Source: Aeriscardovia sp.
Lineage (GTDB): Bacteria; Actinomycetota; Actinomycetes; Actinomycetales; Bifidobacteriaceae
Assembly (NCBI GenBank): GCA_017538895.1
Contig: JAFYHY010000097.1
Span: 62,001-126,000 of the forward strand
Direction: 5' to 3'
Length of the DNA: 64,000 nt
Under the pieces are notes generated by a model, which had not been told where the DNA came from, searched no databases, and saw only the letters and a program-made list of their open reading frames with translations. Each line of letters starts with the position of its first letter. Position 1 is the first letter of the stretch. The position numbers and the translations under genes are program-made. Positions 1 through 9,477 of this stretch are shown piece after piece.

Positions 1-3000
1 AGCAACAATACTGCAATTACCTTTAGCAAGAGCTAACGCATTGAGTAGCAGCTTATCACCCTCATTAGTATCAATAATGCCAAACTGTTGGAGAAGCTTA
101 CCATGAACTGTTTTAGCAAAGCTTGTGGAAAGAATTAAATCCCCAGCTGGCATACCAGCAACATTTGAAATATCTGCGACACATACTTGAGGAAGCAAAG
201 AAGCTACTTGTGTGTTACGAACAGCAAGATGGTTCAAAGCCTCTGATATCTGCGCAGCATGTGAACGTGTCAATGTCACTACTGACAAATGATATGTTGA
301 CGGTACTCTATATTGGCCGAAACTCTCCGCACGTTTCTTAATCAGATTCAGAACCAGTGCCACTTCATCGCTTGTTGTATCAACTAATCCTGATCCACGC
401 ATTGGTACACCTTTAGCATCAATATGGTGGAAATGAGCATGAAGATTCAACAAGTTACTTGGTGGGAGTGATTCAGTCTGATACCCATGCTGTTCTAAGA
501 ATTGTGTGAGATACGCGTTGGTTGGTGCTAAATCACGTGGAATATTAATATTCTGTAAATAGCGTGAAGCTGCATCGATAATTGGCGAAGAAATAAAGTT
601 TTTATCGGCAATAATCACAGAGATTGGTGCATAAGATAAAACACTAAGAACTTCTGCGCTTGGTGCATGAGAGCATGCATCAACGATAACAACATCAGCC
701 AGCCGTTCATTACTAAATGACGCAGCTAAGTTAGCTGGAGATCCAATCAAAATTGGTTTAGCCGCATGAATCAATTCTGGGTGCTCACGTAGCAGAGCTG
801 ACAATGATGGAGCCACGTCACCTGATAATTGTGTATGTAACTGGTTTGCTTCTTGCGAGTGCGAATAGAGTGCTTCTGCAAGTCGCTTTGACAGTTCTTT
901 GGTGAGTAATGGTCCTATTGAACGGATATGTTCAAGGTCGAGTTCAACGAATCGTTCTGTGGTGTTGGCGAGGAGTTCTCCATCTTGGTTGGCGATCATT
1001 TGTGATGAGCGCACGATGAGTTCGAAAACTGTTGTCCACCATGCTAGTCGTAATTCGTCAGGAGCGTTTTCTGATCGGATGTGGCGTGCGGAAAGATCGT
1101 TGATTAATGGTGTTAAACCGATTTTTTTGAATTCTCGTTCGAGTCGTGCTCGTGCTGGAAGGTTTTCTAATGCTTTTTTATCGTCGTGTAAGCGTTGTAG
1201 ACGATCAGTGAGCATCTCGAAGGCTGCTCCTGAGAGTCCTGGTCCTTCTGGCGTGGTAGCAAGTACTGAATCAAGGGCGGTGATGTCGCTCATGACTGAT
1301 TCGAAGGTTTCAATGATTTGGTCTAGTTGGTCTGGAAGTGTTGGCCATCCATCGAGTGATGACATGGATTTCCAGATTTTAGCGTCGCGTCGTACGATGA
1401 TGAGTGCGCTATGGAGGTCTTCAACGTGTTGTCCTGGTCGGATGAGTGAGCGGATTTCTTTGATGTAGCGGCGTCGTTCCCAATATCCCATGTCGATGTG
1501 GACGTCTTCGCGTGCTTCTTTTGTCATGGTGGCATCAAGCATTGCTGTGATGTCGCGGCTGAAGATTTCAGGTTTAAAGACATCGAGTGTACGGCGCAGA
1601 TTTTGGAGTACTGAGACTTGGCGACCCCATTCTTCGATGGTAATTGGGGTTGGGAATCCACATTTTTCTTCAGTGCTGGTGATTTGCTGTTGGATTTTTG
1701 GTAGTGAGACATCTAGCAAGCGTGTAACGCGTTGATAAGTGTCTTTTGCATCTTCATCCGTAAAAATAGAAGCGCTGTACCATGGTGTATCGCCTGGTTC
1801 AACAGTAAATTCGCCTAGTTCTCCTGCTTCAATGAGTTTTTTGCTCCAGTCATCTAAATGATCTTTGAGAGCGCGTGCTGTTTGTGAGCCGAGACGGATA
1901 CGGTTACTTGGGTGTGTTGGTAGTGCAGCAATGCTAGCCAGTTCTTCGATTGTTTGGTAGGCGGATACACCCCATGGTTGTGCAATGGCGTGAAGATCAC
2001 CAAAGTAACGTGCTAAACGTGATCGTACGCCGACAAGTTCATCAGCAATCTGATTGAAATGAGTGATTGCTTGTGAGTTGCTTCTACGTAATGAGTCAAC
2101 GAGAACATTATCAATTGCATGACGATAGTGGAGATCGTTGGTATCAAGAATAAGAGAGCTGATGCCTGTGTCATGTGCAGCTCGGATGAATTCTTCTTTT
2201 TGTGTTCCAACGCATGGTGTGTAGAGTACTGTTTTACCTTGAGCGATGCATCGGGATGCGATAGCTAATGCTGCGTGTGCGGATTCCATGTTTGCTGATG
2301 CATCAACAAAAACGGAGTGTCCGTTGGCTGCAAGACGAGCTGCACGGCGAACAGCGTTTGAAATATCCCCTACTTCAAATTCGTCATGTGGATCATCATC
2401 GATATCGTCACGATCCATATCTGATTTTCGTGGAGCAAGGAAACGAGCAGCTTTTTCATCTCCTGCGATCGCATCAATGAGTGGAACTCCTGTTGGTCCT
2501 GCTTCCAGACGACAAAGAATTGTTGTTGCTTGTCGTGCAATCATTGTTGCGGAGTTGATAAAGCAACCAACGATATATTGTCGTTCTACAGTGAAGTTAT
2601 TGATGCGTTGTGATCCGTATGCATCAACTTTTTCTAGAACCATCTTTTGGTTGATGACGCCATCAGCATATTCGCATGCTTTTAATAAATCATATGGGTT
2701 AAAAGCGGCGCCTTCTTCACGGAATGCTGCGACAAGTTCTGGGTTCAAATATGGTCGTTCCCAGATGCAGAGTTGTGCGCGAGCGAAACGTTCATTATCG
2801 TTATGTTCAACATAAAGTGGGTAGATTAAAACTGGTATATGTTTGTTCTTCCAAGTGGCAACGCCAGCTATTAAACTAATCGACGCGTAACCGTAGGTTA
2901 TGTGGTTGGTTTGCATTTGTGCATATACATGGCCAAGGTCACGTTCAGCTGCACTCAGCATGGTTGAATCTCTGAAGAGGCTGCCTACTGTTGCATGACC

Positions 3001-3231
3001 GCTTGATAGTAATCGTGATTTACCGTTTGGATTTGCACGAGTTAAATCAAGACGTGCTTTTAAAGCACTTACATCATGCAAAGGATCGACGTCTATGTCA
3101 GTTTCGTAATCGACAACCCATGATGAAACTGTATTCACGTTGGCAAGAGGTTGTGGAAGAGGAGCTGCAGCCGTAGCAGAGTTTTCTTTTTTTCCGGCTG
3201 TAGTACCGTCATGTGAGAAAAGCTTTGCCAC
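1..3231 (-). CDS. Large superfamily-I helicase-like protein with decayed ATPase motifs (3' end outside window)
   Basis: An open frame of 1,077 codons runs off the left edge, so the C-terminus is missing. The GTG start at 3231 lies 2 nt after the stop of the FHA gene, with AAAGG just upstream. The layout resembles large actinobacterial SF1 helicase-like ATPases: an N-terminal domain (about residues 35-250), a P-loop region and C-terminal helicase-like blocks. Where a GPPGTGKT loop would be expected (near residue 305) it reads VFVDASANMES, with no GK[ST]. The motif II position (near residue 850) reads VVDACSHAPS instead of DEAS. I infer a structural or regulatory protein without normal ATPase activity, probably working with the adjacent FHA protein. 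The family assignment is from recollection of related proteins; the open frame itself is certain. Confidence 0.7.
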   Translation of the reverse strand, partial: MAKLFSHDGTTAGKKENSATAAAPLPQPLANVNTVSSWVVDYETDIDVDPLHDVSALKARLDLTRANPNGKSRLLSSGHATVGSLFRDSTMLSAAERDLGHVYAQMQTNHITYGYASISLIAGVATWKNKHIPVLIYPLYVEHNDNERFARAQLCIWERPYLNPELVAAFREEGAAFNPYDLLKACEYADGVINQKMVLEKVDAYGSQRINNFTVERQYIVGCFINSATMIARQATTILCRLEAGPTGVPLIDAIAGDEKAARFLAPRKSDMDRDDIDDDPHDEFEVGDISNAVRRAARLAANGHSVFVDASANMESAHAALAIASRCIAQGKTVLYTPCVGTQKEEFIRAAHDTGISSLILDTNDLHYRHAIDNVLVDSLRRSNSQAITHFNQIADELVGVRSRLARYFGDLHAIAQPWGVSAYQTIEELASIAALPTHPSNRIRLGSQTARALKDHLDDWSKKLIEAGELGEFTVEPGDTPWYSASIFTDEDAKDTYQRVTRLLDVSLPKIQQQITSTEEKCGFPTPITIEEWGRQVSVLQNLRRTLDVFKPEIFSRDITAMLDATMTKEAREDVHIDMGYWERRRYIKEIRSLIRPGQHVEDLHSALIIVRRDAKIWKSMSSLDGWPTLPDQLDQIIETFESVMSDITALDSVLATTPEGPGLSGAAFEMLTDRLQRLHDDKKALENLPARARLEREFKKIGLTPLINDLSARHIRSENAPDELRLAWWTTVFELIVRSSQMIANQDGELLANTTERFVELDLEHIRSIGPLLTKELSKRLAEALYSHSQEANQLHTQLSGDVAPSLSALLREHPELIHAAKPILIGSPANLAASFSNERLADVVIVDACSHAPSAEVLSVLSYAPISVIIADKNFISSPIIDAASRYLQNINIPRDLAPTNAYLTQFLEQHGYQTESLPPSNLLNLHAHFHHIDAKGVPMRGSGLVDTTSDEVALVLNLIKKRAESFGQYRVPSTYHLSVVTLTRSHAAQISEALNHLAVRNTQVASLLPQVCVADISNVAGMPAGDLILSTSFAKTVHGKLLQQFGIIDTNEGDKLLLNALALAKGNCSIVA

Positions 3232-3233
3232 GA

Positions 3234-4661
3234 TTAATTCACCTTTCTTTTGAATGCTTGATATCCAGAATTTGTTTGTAGAGCTTTCTCAATAGAAGGA
3301 TCTTCAATTGCCTCAAGCCATGCATATAAATCATCATAAAGATAAGGATTTAATGCTAAATATGGTAAAAGCTCATGATGTTTCGCCATTTCAAATTGCT
3401 TGCTTTGATCTGGCGTATGCTGTGCATCTTCAGATGTCATAGTATCGTCAATGATGACAGCTGGTTTTGACGTGTTATATTCGCCACGTGTTAAACGATC
3501 AAAAACAGATCCTGGTTCGTATCCCGTTGATCCAGCTGGCTGATAGGACGCACGACGTTGCTGAGGCTGATATGAAACTGGTGTGACTCCTGACTGAGTT
3601 GCGCTGTCAGATGATGCGGTAGGTGTCACAACAGGATTCTGCACTACTGAAGTTTGTGGTTGTATCATACGTTGTGTCATACGTGTACTAGCAACAGCAG
3701 CAACTTGTTGCGCTACAGTTGTTGCACTTCCCTGGCGTGCATGCCACATGTTATTTTCTTGAATCAGTGGAGCAACTTCTGGCTTATGTGAATGCTGTTC
3801 TGCGATTGTTTGTTCAAGATTCTCTTCTTCTCTTGGACTAAATTGATCATTTTTCACAGAGTCAGAGGTTTCTTTTTCGGAGACAGTTACGTTCTCAGCA
3901 GCATCTTTGTGCTGTCGTTCTTCAGCTTGTTTCAGTTCTGCTTCACTTGGCAATGGGACAATAGATTTCTTTTTTTCTACTTCTACTTCTGGTTCTGCCT
4001 GTGATGCTTCTGGTTGAGCTGGTGTTGTTGTGTCTGGTTTAAATGATACTGGTCGTGTTTGTTTCTCTTCCGTTTGCAAAACACGAACCCTTTTTTGTAC
4101 AGTCTGTGCATCAAATGCGCTTGTTGGTTCTCCGGCACGGAGATCAAGAACATCATGAATATCCATGCTGACAGATGGTGCTGTGATGTCATCTGCGTGT
4201 GTGGCATTTATATTTTGTGCTTGAGCAAATAAGTCAACAGCATGTCGTCCTGCTGTTGGAACTGGAGCAAGACGATCCTCAATCATTCCTTCTGGAACTT
4301 TTTCGAGAATAACGCCAACATCACCTAACTGTAAGCGTACTGGTGATTCATCAAGCATAAGACTGCGGTCACTTGGGATACGTGCTAACTCACCGTTTGG
4401 TTTTACAACGTAGGTGCCATTTGTTGATTTAAGATCACGAATCATTGCCTCACCCATATCATTCAGTGTGAGACTAAGATGTTTCTTAGACATTGATTTT
4501 TTAGGATCTTTAATATTAAGTCGTATGATTCCCGCTTGTTCTACTGATGAAGCACGCAATGGAGTTCGTCCAATAATTACTGCATCACCCGGATTAAATT
4601 TACGACGTTGGTCTGTATCGACTACTGTAATAATCCAGCTATATCGCTGAGTACTGCTCAT
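3234..4661 (-). CDS. FHA-domain protein with variable linker and LRV-like C-terminus
   Basis: A 475-residue protein. Residues about 20-105 form a forkhead-associated phosphothreonine-binding domain, with GRTP, the SKKH serine/histidine stretch and the STNGTY loop all visible. Residues about 110-420 are a low-complexity Glu/Gln/Pro/Thr-rich linker, probably disordered. The last ~50 residues (HELLPYLALNPYLYDDLYAW) resemble a variant leucine-rich repeat seen at the end of actinobacterial proteins. The ATG has a strong AAGGAGG site. The helicase-like gene follows after 2 nt, so the two are co-transcribed. The likely role is recruiting a Thr-phosphorylated partner of a Ser/Thr kinase; that partner is not known from the sequence. 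Confidence 0.85.
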   Translation of the reverse strand: MSSTQRYSWIITVVDTDQRRKFNPGDAVIIGRTPLRASSVEQAGIIRLNIKDPKKSMSKKHLSLTLNDMGEAMIRDLKSTNGTYVVKPNGELARIPSDRSLMLDESPVRLQLGDVGVILEKVPEGMIEDRLAPVPTAGRHAVDLFAQAQNINATHADDITAPSVSMDIHDVLDLRAGEPTSAFDAQTVQKRVRVLQTEEKQTRPVSFKPDTTTPAQPEASQAEPEVEVEKKKSIVPLPSEAELKQAEERQHKDAAENVTVSEKETSDSVKNDQFSPREEENLEQTIAEQHSHKPEVAPLIQENNMWHARQGSATTVAQQVAAVASTRMTQRMIQPQTSVVQNPVVTPTASSDSATQSGVTPVSYQPQQRRASYQPAGSTGYEPGSVFDRLTRGEYNTSKPAVIIDDTMTSEDAQHTPDQSKQFEMAKHHELLPYLALNPYLYDDLYAWLEAIEDPSIEKALQTNSGYQAFKRKVN

Positions 4662-4697
4662 CGAGCCTCCTTGTTTCCTCTGGCTCTAATGTACAAC

Positions 4698-4730
4698 GAA
4701 GCCCCGGAAAGTTGAACTTTCCGGGGCTTC
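4698..4730 (-). terminator. Hairpin downstream of rplL
   Basis: A perfect 16-bp inverted repeat around a single base (15 bp or fewer will pair in practice) lies between the rplL stop and the FHA gene start. There is no long T-run on the minus side; the plus side has ATTTTC. It probably ends or attenuates rplJL transcription. Confidence 0.75.
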
Positions 4731-4783
4731 ATTTTCAAGCTATTTGCTCAAAAGCTTATAAAGATTACTTAATTAAGCAATAC

Positions 4784-5164
4784 TCACTTAAGGTCGACGG
4801 AAGCACCGGCGTCCTCGAGAGCCTTCTTTGCCTTCTCTGCATCATCCTTAGAAGCGCCTTCAAGAATGGTGGATGGCATCTTATCAGCAAGAGCCTTGGA
4901 CTCTGCAAGACCCTTCTTGGTGATCTCGCGGATAGCCTTGATGACCTGGATCTTCTTGTCGCCAACAGAAGTGATGACAACATCGAACTCGGTCTTTTCA
5001 TCCTCAGCAGCAGCAGCACCAGCAGCTGGAGCAGCAGCAACAGCTACAGGAGCTGAAGCCTTGACATCGAATTCATCTTCGAATGCCTTAACGAATTCGT
5101 TAAGTTCAACGAGGGTCATATCCTTGAATGCATCAAGGAGCTCATCGGTGGAGAGCTTAGCCAT
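4784..5164 (-). CDS. rplL: 50S ribosomal protein L7/L12
   Basis: A 126-residue acidic protein forming the dimeric stalk of the large subunit, which recruits translational GTPases. The N-terminal dimerisation segment ([20 protein letters not shown]) leads to an Ala-rich hinge (residues ~45-60). The C-terminal domain follows with the conserved KTEFDVV and IKAIREIT stretches. Length and domain order are normal for the family. It lies 94 nt downstream of rplJ in the usual rplJ-rplL order and is followed by a strong hairpin. Confidence 0.98.
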   Translation of the reverse strand: MAKLSTDELLDAFKDMTLVELNEFVKAFEDEFDVKASAPVAVAAAPAAGAAAAEDEKTEFDVVITSVGDKKIQVIKAIREITKKGLAESKALADKMPSTILEGASKDDAEKAKKALEDAGASVDLK

Positions 5165-5258
5165 AATGGCTTCCTTTCTTTTGTGGTTTTTTAAACCACG
5201 ATTTTCACTGAAATTTCCTTTTTGAAGAACCTAAAACTACTACTCGTAGTAGTTAAGC

Positions 5259-5780
5259 TCAGGCTGCCTTCTCCTGCTTTTCGCGAAGTGCGTCGACAGT
5301 ACGAACAACCTTTGTTGGCAAAGCAGCAACAACTGTTGCAACCTTGGCGATTGTTCCCTTCATTGCACCAGCAAGCTCGGAGAGTGCATCTGTGCGTGTC
5401 TGCATGTCGGCAATCTTGACGACATCAACAGCACTAAGGACAGCTCCTTCAACGTAGCCACCCTTGACGATAAGGTTCTTGTTGCCCTTGGCGAAATCAC
5501 GAAGAACGCGTGCGGCAGCAACGTAATCACCCTTGATGAAGACAAGCGCAGAAGGTCCCTTGATTTCAAGGTCGAGACCATCGATGCCAGCTTCATGAGC
5601 AGCGATACGTGCAAGCGTGTTTTTCGCCACGGTGTAGGAAGTATCAGAGCCCAGCTTGTCTCGCAAATCATTGACCTGTGAGACGCTCAGGCCACGATAC
5701 TCGGTAACGATGACAGCATCCGAGTTCTTGAACTGATCAGTGAGCTCGGCGATCACCTTTTCCTTGTCTGGCCTTTTCAT
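5259..5780 (-). CDS. rplJ: 50S ribosomal protein L10
   Basis: A 173-residue protein that anchors the L7/L12 dimers to 23S rRNA. The family signature is clear: an N-terminal helix (KEKVIAELTDQFKNSDAVIV), the EYRGLSV segment and a C-terminal helix that binds L12. AAGGAAGG lies upstream of the ATG. It heads an rplJ-rplL unit with its own promoter, leader and attenuator. The rplK-rplA genes often found upstream are absent here; glyA precedes it instead. Confidence 0.98.
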   Translation of the reverse strand: MKRPDKEKVIAELTDQFKNSDAVIVTEYRGLSVSQVNDLRDKLGSDTSYTVAKNTLARIAAHEAGIDGLDLEIKGPSALVFIKGDYVAAARVLRDFAKGNKNLIVKGGYVEGAVLSAVDVVKIADMQTRTDALSELAGAMKGTIAKVATVVAALPTKVVRTVDALREKQEKAA

Positions 5781-5833
5781 GGCGTTCCTTCCTTATAACA
5801 AACCGTTGCTTATTCTTGGAAGCCAAGCACATA

Positions 5834-5862
5834 CAAAAAAAGCCCTGCGTTACAAGCAGAGC
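5834..5862 (-). terminator. Attenuator hairpin in the rplJ leader
   Basis: On the minus strand a 7-bp stem (GCTCTGC / GCAGGGC, one G-U pair) with a 7-nt loop is followed directly by a run of about eight T. It sits between the promoter and the rplJ start, so it can terminate transcripts before the ribosomal genes. Confidence 0.75.
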
Positions 5863-5973
5863 ACCATACACAGTATATAAGAGTACATACCATACTATCA
5901 TGACTCGCCTGCGATGGCCTCACAAGAGCTTGGGGAATTTCTTCCAACCAACGGTCTTTGGTTTGCGATGTTT
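5842..5973 (-). ncRNA. L10-type leader RNA of rplJL
   Basis: The transcribed region upstream of rplJ holds the block ACCAAAGACCGTTGGTTGG and the later GCCATCGCAGGCGAGTC, consistent with the L10(L12)4-binding leader that autoregulates this operon in many bacteria. It is followed by the attenuator hairpin. The assignment rests on position and remembered consensus; a covariance-model search would settle it. Confidence 0.6.
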
Positions 5974-6002
5974 AGTATATGTGTTTCCTAGGACAAATGC
6001 AA
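5974..6002 (-). promoter_or_regulatory. Sigma70-type promoter of rplJL
   Basis: On the minus strand a TTGCAT -35 box and a TATACT -10 box are separated by exactly 17 nt, about 200 nt upstream of rplJ. The -35 box overlaps the edge of the hairpin that follows glyA. Confidence 0.65.
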
Positions 6003-6038
6003 AGTGTGGATCCTATTATAGAGCTGGATCCACACTTT
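6001..6038 (-). terminator. Hairpin downstream of glyA
   Basis: A 13-bp perfect inverted repeat (AAAGTGTGGATCC and its complement) with a 12-nt loop lies 10 nt beyond the glyA stop. On the minus side it is followed only by a short T run, so termination may be partial. Confidence 0.7.
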
Positions 6039-6048
6039 TTAAACAGAT

Positions 6049-7314
6049 TTAACGAATAGATTCATAAATTGGATACTGGTGTACGAGATCGTTAACTGTT
6101 GAAATAACAGCGTTTCGACGTCCTTGAGGATCCTCAATCATATCTATAATTAATTGAGCCACAACATCCATATCTTTTTCAGTGAATCCGCGTGTAGTAA
6201 CTGCTGGTGTACCTAAACGCAAACCACTTGTAATGAACGGTTTCTGTGGATCATTTGGCACTGTGTTCTTATTGGCAGTGATATGAACATCATCTAAGTC
6301 TTTTTCAAGCTGTTTACCAGTGATCTGACGATAACGAAGATCAACAAGCATGAGATGATTATCAGTTCCACCCGTTACTAACTCAATTCCTCGTGATAGA
6401 AGACCATTTGCGAGTGCTTGAGCGTTCTTAATGATTTGCTGTTGGTATTGCTGGAAGTCAGGTTGCAGTGCCTCTTTGAAGCTGACTGCCTTTGCAGCAA
6501 TAACATGCATGAGTGGTCCGCCTTGTACTCCTGGAAAAAGAGCTTTATTTAATTTATGTTCTTCGGCGAATTCTGCGCTTGAGAGAAGCATTCCTCCGCG
6601 AGGTCCACGTAATGTTTTATGGGTGGTTGTTGTCACAACATCTGCATATGGGAATGGGCTTGGGTGTAATCCTGCCGCGACTAAGCCAGCGATGTGTGCC
6701 ATGTCGACCATGAGATAAGCGCCAACTTCATCAGCGATTTGACGGAAACGAGCAAAATCGATAGTACGTGCGTAGGCGGAAGCTCCAGCAATGATCATTT
6801 TTGGATGGCATTCATGTGCGATGCGAGCAACTTCATTGTAGTCAATGAATCCTTCATCATTCACGCCATAAGAAACGGCATTAAAATATTTGCCTGATAC
6901 GTTGACTGGGCTACCGTGGGTGAGATGTCCCCCGTTGCTGAGGTCCATTCCCATAAAGGTGTCTCCAGGTTTCAGTAGTGCAAAGAAGGCTATAAAGTTG
7001 GCTTGTGCTCCAGAGTGAGGCTGAACATTCGCATATGTGCAATGGAAAAGTTCTTGTGCTCGTTGTTGTGCTAATCGTTCAATGATATCGACGTATTCAC
7101 AACCACCGTAATAGCGTTTTCCAGGATATCCTTCAGCGTATTTATTAGTCAGTGTGCTTCCTAATGCTGCGAGTACTGCTGGGCTCACGATATTTTCTGA
7201 TGCAATAAGCTCGATGGTATTCTGCTGTCGTTGGGTTTCTTGACGAATTACTTGTGCGATTTCAGGATCAATAGAATCAATATCCTCAAGCGAATACACT
7301 GCTTTTCCTTTCAC
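6049..7314 (-). CDS. glyA: Serine hydroxymethyltransferase
   Basis: A 421-residue PLP enzyme that interconverts serine plus tetrahydrofolate with glycine plus methylene-tetrahydrofolate, the main one-carbon source. The PLP-lysine motif [14 protein letters not shown] lies near residue 230, and the substrate-binding stretches PHSGAQAN and GHLTHG are present. Length matches the family. The ATG overlaps the mtnN stop by 4 nt (ATGA), so it is the last gene of a pepC-mtnN-glyA operon and is probably translationally coupled. It supplies the folate pool made by the fol genes at 36.7-39.2 kb. Confidence 0.97.
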   Translation of the reverse strand: MKGKAVYSLEDIDSIDPEIAQVIRQETQRQQNTIELIASENIVSPAVLAALGSTLTNKYAEGYPGKRYYGGCEYVDIIERLAQQRAQELFHCTYANVQPHSGAQANFIAFFALLKPGDTFMGMDLSNGGHLTHGSPVNVSGKYFNAVSYGVNDEGFIDYNEVARIAHECHPKMIIAGASAYARTIDFARFRQIADEVGAYLMVDMAHIAGLVAAGLHPSPFPYADVVTTTTHKTLRGPRGGMLLSSAEFAEEHKLNKALFPGVQGGPLMHVIAAKAVSFKEALQPDFQQYQQQIIKNAQALANGLLSRGIELVTGGTDNHLMLVDLRYRQITGKQLEKDLDDVHITANKNTVPNDPQKPFITSGLRLGTPAVTTRGFTEKDMDVVAQLIIDMIEDPQGRRNAVISTVNDLVHQYPIYESIR

Positions 7315-8018
7315 AGTTTCTTTAGAATGTTGATAATAATTTGAGATGCAGTATCTGCATATTCAGAAATATCAAAGTGATGGAAACTTTCATATTCTGT
7401 ATCGGTGTTATCGCTCACTGCTCGGAGAACAAGAGCAGGAACGGAATTTTTATCTGCGATATGAATGATAGCTGCGCCTTCCATTTCAACGATATCAGCT
7501 GATGTTTGTTTGCGTGTTTGTTCACGTTTTTCTGCGGTATCAATGAAACGGTTACCGGTTGCGATAATACCAATGATGTAATTGACTTGTTGTTCGCGTA
7601 AGACGTCTTCAGCAATACGAATTAATGAAGCATCAGAGTGATACTCTTTTTCTTCTGGGTATGCTTGCCCAATGAGATCCATATCTGAATCGAGGTATCG
7701 TAATGTACCGCCGAGTACGACATCATTGACGTCTACTTTGTTACTAATATTTCCAGCAATACCAGAGAAAAGAATCGACTCTGGGTGGAAACGTGTAATA
7801 AGAAATTGGGTGGCAGCTCCTGCAGCGACCATTCCCATACCAGCAACAGTCGCAACAACATGAAGATGAGATTGAGAAGTGTCAATTTCTCCCATGAGAA
7901 TATCTAATCCTGCTTCATGTATATATTGCTTATTCTGGAGATGTTGTCCTAGTAACCTAACTTCTTCATCCATCGCTCCAAGAACAGCGATAGTCGATTC
8001 TTTTCTCTCATTCATCAT
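7311..8018 (-). CDS. mtnN: 5'-methylthioadenosine/S-adenosylhomocysteine nucleosidase
   Basis: A 235-residue MTA/SAH nucleosidase that removes adenine from MTA and SAH, clearing the by-products of SAM-dependent reactions. The N-terminal GAMDEEV and the catalytic-region signature [11 protein letters not shown]...LRAVSDNTD are both present. Four-base ATGA overlaps with pepC upstream and glyA downstream make it the middle gene of a tightly coupled operon. Recycling links to methyl-group metabolism, which fits its pairing with glyA. Confidence 0.93.
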   Translation of the reverse strand: MMNERKESTIAVLGAMDEEVRLLGQHLQNKQYIHEAGLDILMGEIDTSQSHLHVVATVAGMGMVAAGAATQFLITRFHPESILFSGIAGNISNKVDVNDVVLGGTLRYLDSDMDLIGQAYPEEKEYHSDASLIRIAEDVLREQQVNYIIGIIATGNRFIDTAEKREQTRKQTSADIVEMEGAAIIHIADKNSVPALVLRAVSDNTDTEYESFHHFDISEYADTASQIIINILKKL

Positions 8019-9346
8019 TCTGCGAGTGCTCCCATTGGATCCCAGGCTGGCAATGAAATTGCTGGCTTTTCGAGGGCTTTTTGTAATTCTTCGCTCAGCA
8101 TGCTCTTTGGTATTGCTACTTCATAAACGTATTCGGTGAACCAGTCATCATCCATAGTGAAGTAACCTTTGTGTGCAATATCGCTTCCCCAGGAATTTTC
8201 AACGCGCCAACGGTTTGTTGTGCCATCTTCGAGGACGTTAACACCGACGAAAGCCATAGCGTGGTTCATTGCTGAGTCGCCGAAACAAACGCGGTCTTCT
8301 TTGCTCATGGTGAAGTCGCTGTTGTAGATGCCTTTATAGTCGAAGAGATCTAAGCTCCAGCTTCCTCCGATACGATCCATGAATGGGTGGCAGTCTGCAC
8401 CGAACCATACTGGGATGTTCTTTTCGGAGAGGATTCGACGGACGCAATCTTTCATGGTTTGAATATCAACGTTGAGGTATTCCGTTGGGTCACCATCAAC
8501 GATGTTGCCGAGGTGCTCGATGGCGATCTTTTGTCCTTTTGGATGATCGTGACGTGGATCGTCAATGAGGCAAATGTATTCGTCAAGGCTGTCACCAACG
8601 TAGGTGTTCCAGAATTCTTGTGGTGTCATTATTCCGGCACGATGGAATTCTCCGTCTTTATCGGTCCATTCCCAGTCAATGTTTTCTGGTGGGTTGCCGA
8701 GATGGATGGTTAAGAGGCGATGAGCGTCTTCAATTCCTGAGGTGATGATTTGTTCAATTTCATCATCTGAGGAGGCTTTTGCCATTTCCATGACGCATTT
8801 ATGAAGGAGGTGTTTGAGCTGAGTATTCATCATTGCGGTATTCTCAGAAGACGCTGTTTCTGGGAAGAAGCTCTTTGGAACAGCACCATATTTCTTATAA
8901 ATATTCATGGCCATGGTCCATTGACCGCCATCACCCATAACATTGCCTAATTGGTATTGGATGAGTTGTCCGTCAATTGGTTCACCCTGGCGTAGAAGGT
9001 CAGCCATGTCTTGTAAGAAGTAGTTGGTGCGTTCTAATTTATCAAAGTACATAGCATATGCTTGTGAGAATTCAAATTCGTCAAGATTTAAATTCTTTTT
9101 TGCGAGAGAACGAGCAACGTTTAAAGAGCTGAAAAGCCAGCAGCGGCCAGATCGTTTTTGATTGGTGACTGTTCCGTCATCAATAGTAATTGAGAATTGG
9201 TATTGGAGTCGACGTGCGGCATTGTAATTGCAAGCGGTAGCGTCGATACCATTCTTAGTAACTGCATCCATTGCCATCCTGTTTTTTGGATCAGCAATAA
9301 ATTGTGAATTCATAGTGCTTAGAATCGATTGATTCAATGCTTTCAT
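8015..9346 (-). CDS. pepC: Aminopeptidase C (C1B, bleomycin-hydrolase family), copy 1
   Basis: A 443-residue cytosolic papain-fold aminopeptidase that removes N-terminal residues from peptides. The catalytic Cys is in QKRSGRCWLF (about Cys69), the His in MNHAMAFVGV and the Asn in VENSWG. Length is typical. It opens the operon with mtnN and glyA. It is the most divergent of three PepC paralogues in this window: its N-terminus lacks the ESDRSNLIAKRAVSTNGIYK block shared by the other two. An AAGGGA site precedes the chosen ATG; Met12 is an alternative start. Confidence 0.95.
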   Translation of the reverse strand: MKALNQSILSTMNSQFIADPKNRMAMDAVTKNGIDATACNYNAARRLQYQFSITIDDGTVTNQKRSGRCWLFSSLNVARSLAKKNLNLDEFEFSQAYAMYFDKLERTNYFLQDMADLLRQGEPIDGQLIQYQLGNVMGDGGQWTMAMNIYKKYGAVPKSFFPETASSENTAMMNTQLKHLLHKCVMEMAKASSDDEIEQIITSGIEDAHRLLTIHLGNPPENIDWEWTDKDGEFHRAGIMTPQEFWNTYVGDSLDEYICLIDDPRHDHPKGQKIAIEHLGNIVDGDPTEYLNVDIQTMKDCVRRILSEKNIPVWFGADCHPFMDRIGGSWSLDLFDYKGIYNSDFTMSKEDRVCFGDSAMNHAMAFVGVNVLEDGTTNRWRVENSWGSDIAHKGYFTMDDDWFTEYVYEVAIPKSMLSEELQKALEKPAISLPAWDPMGALAE

Positions 9347-9410
9347 TTTTTAATCCCTTGAGTAAAGATACGCAGTTGCTATGTATCTTTTATTATTTTA
9401 TTAATTAATT

Positions 9411-9440
9411 CGGCCGTTTTACACAAAGGTAAAACGGCCG
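9411..9440 (-). terminator. Terminator of the DivIVA-like gene
   Basis: A 12-bp perfect stem (CGGCCGTTTTAC and complement) with a 6-nt loop lies 38 nt after the stop of the upstream minus-strand gene. Confidence 0.75.
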
Positions 9441-9477
9441 AAACGCTTTTCATTTATCTAGTATTTTTATACTAGTA

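Noticed and set aside
899-1468. Plus-strand frame of 189 codons (Ser/Arg-rich)
   Set aside because: It is the antisense shadow of the helicase-like gene, whose frame is continuous and has sensible protein sequence.
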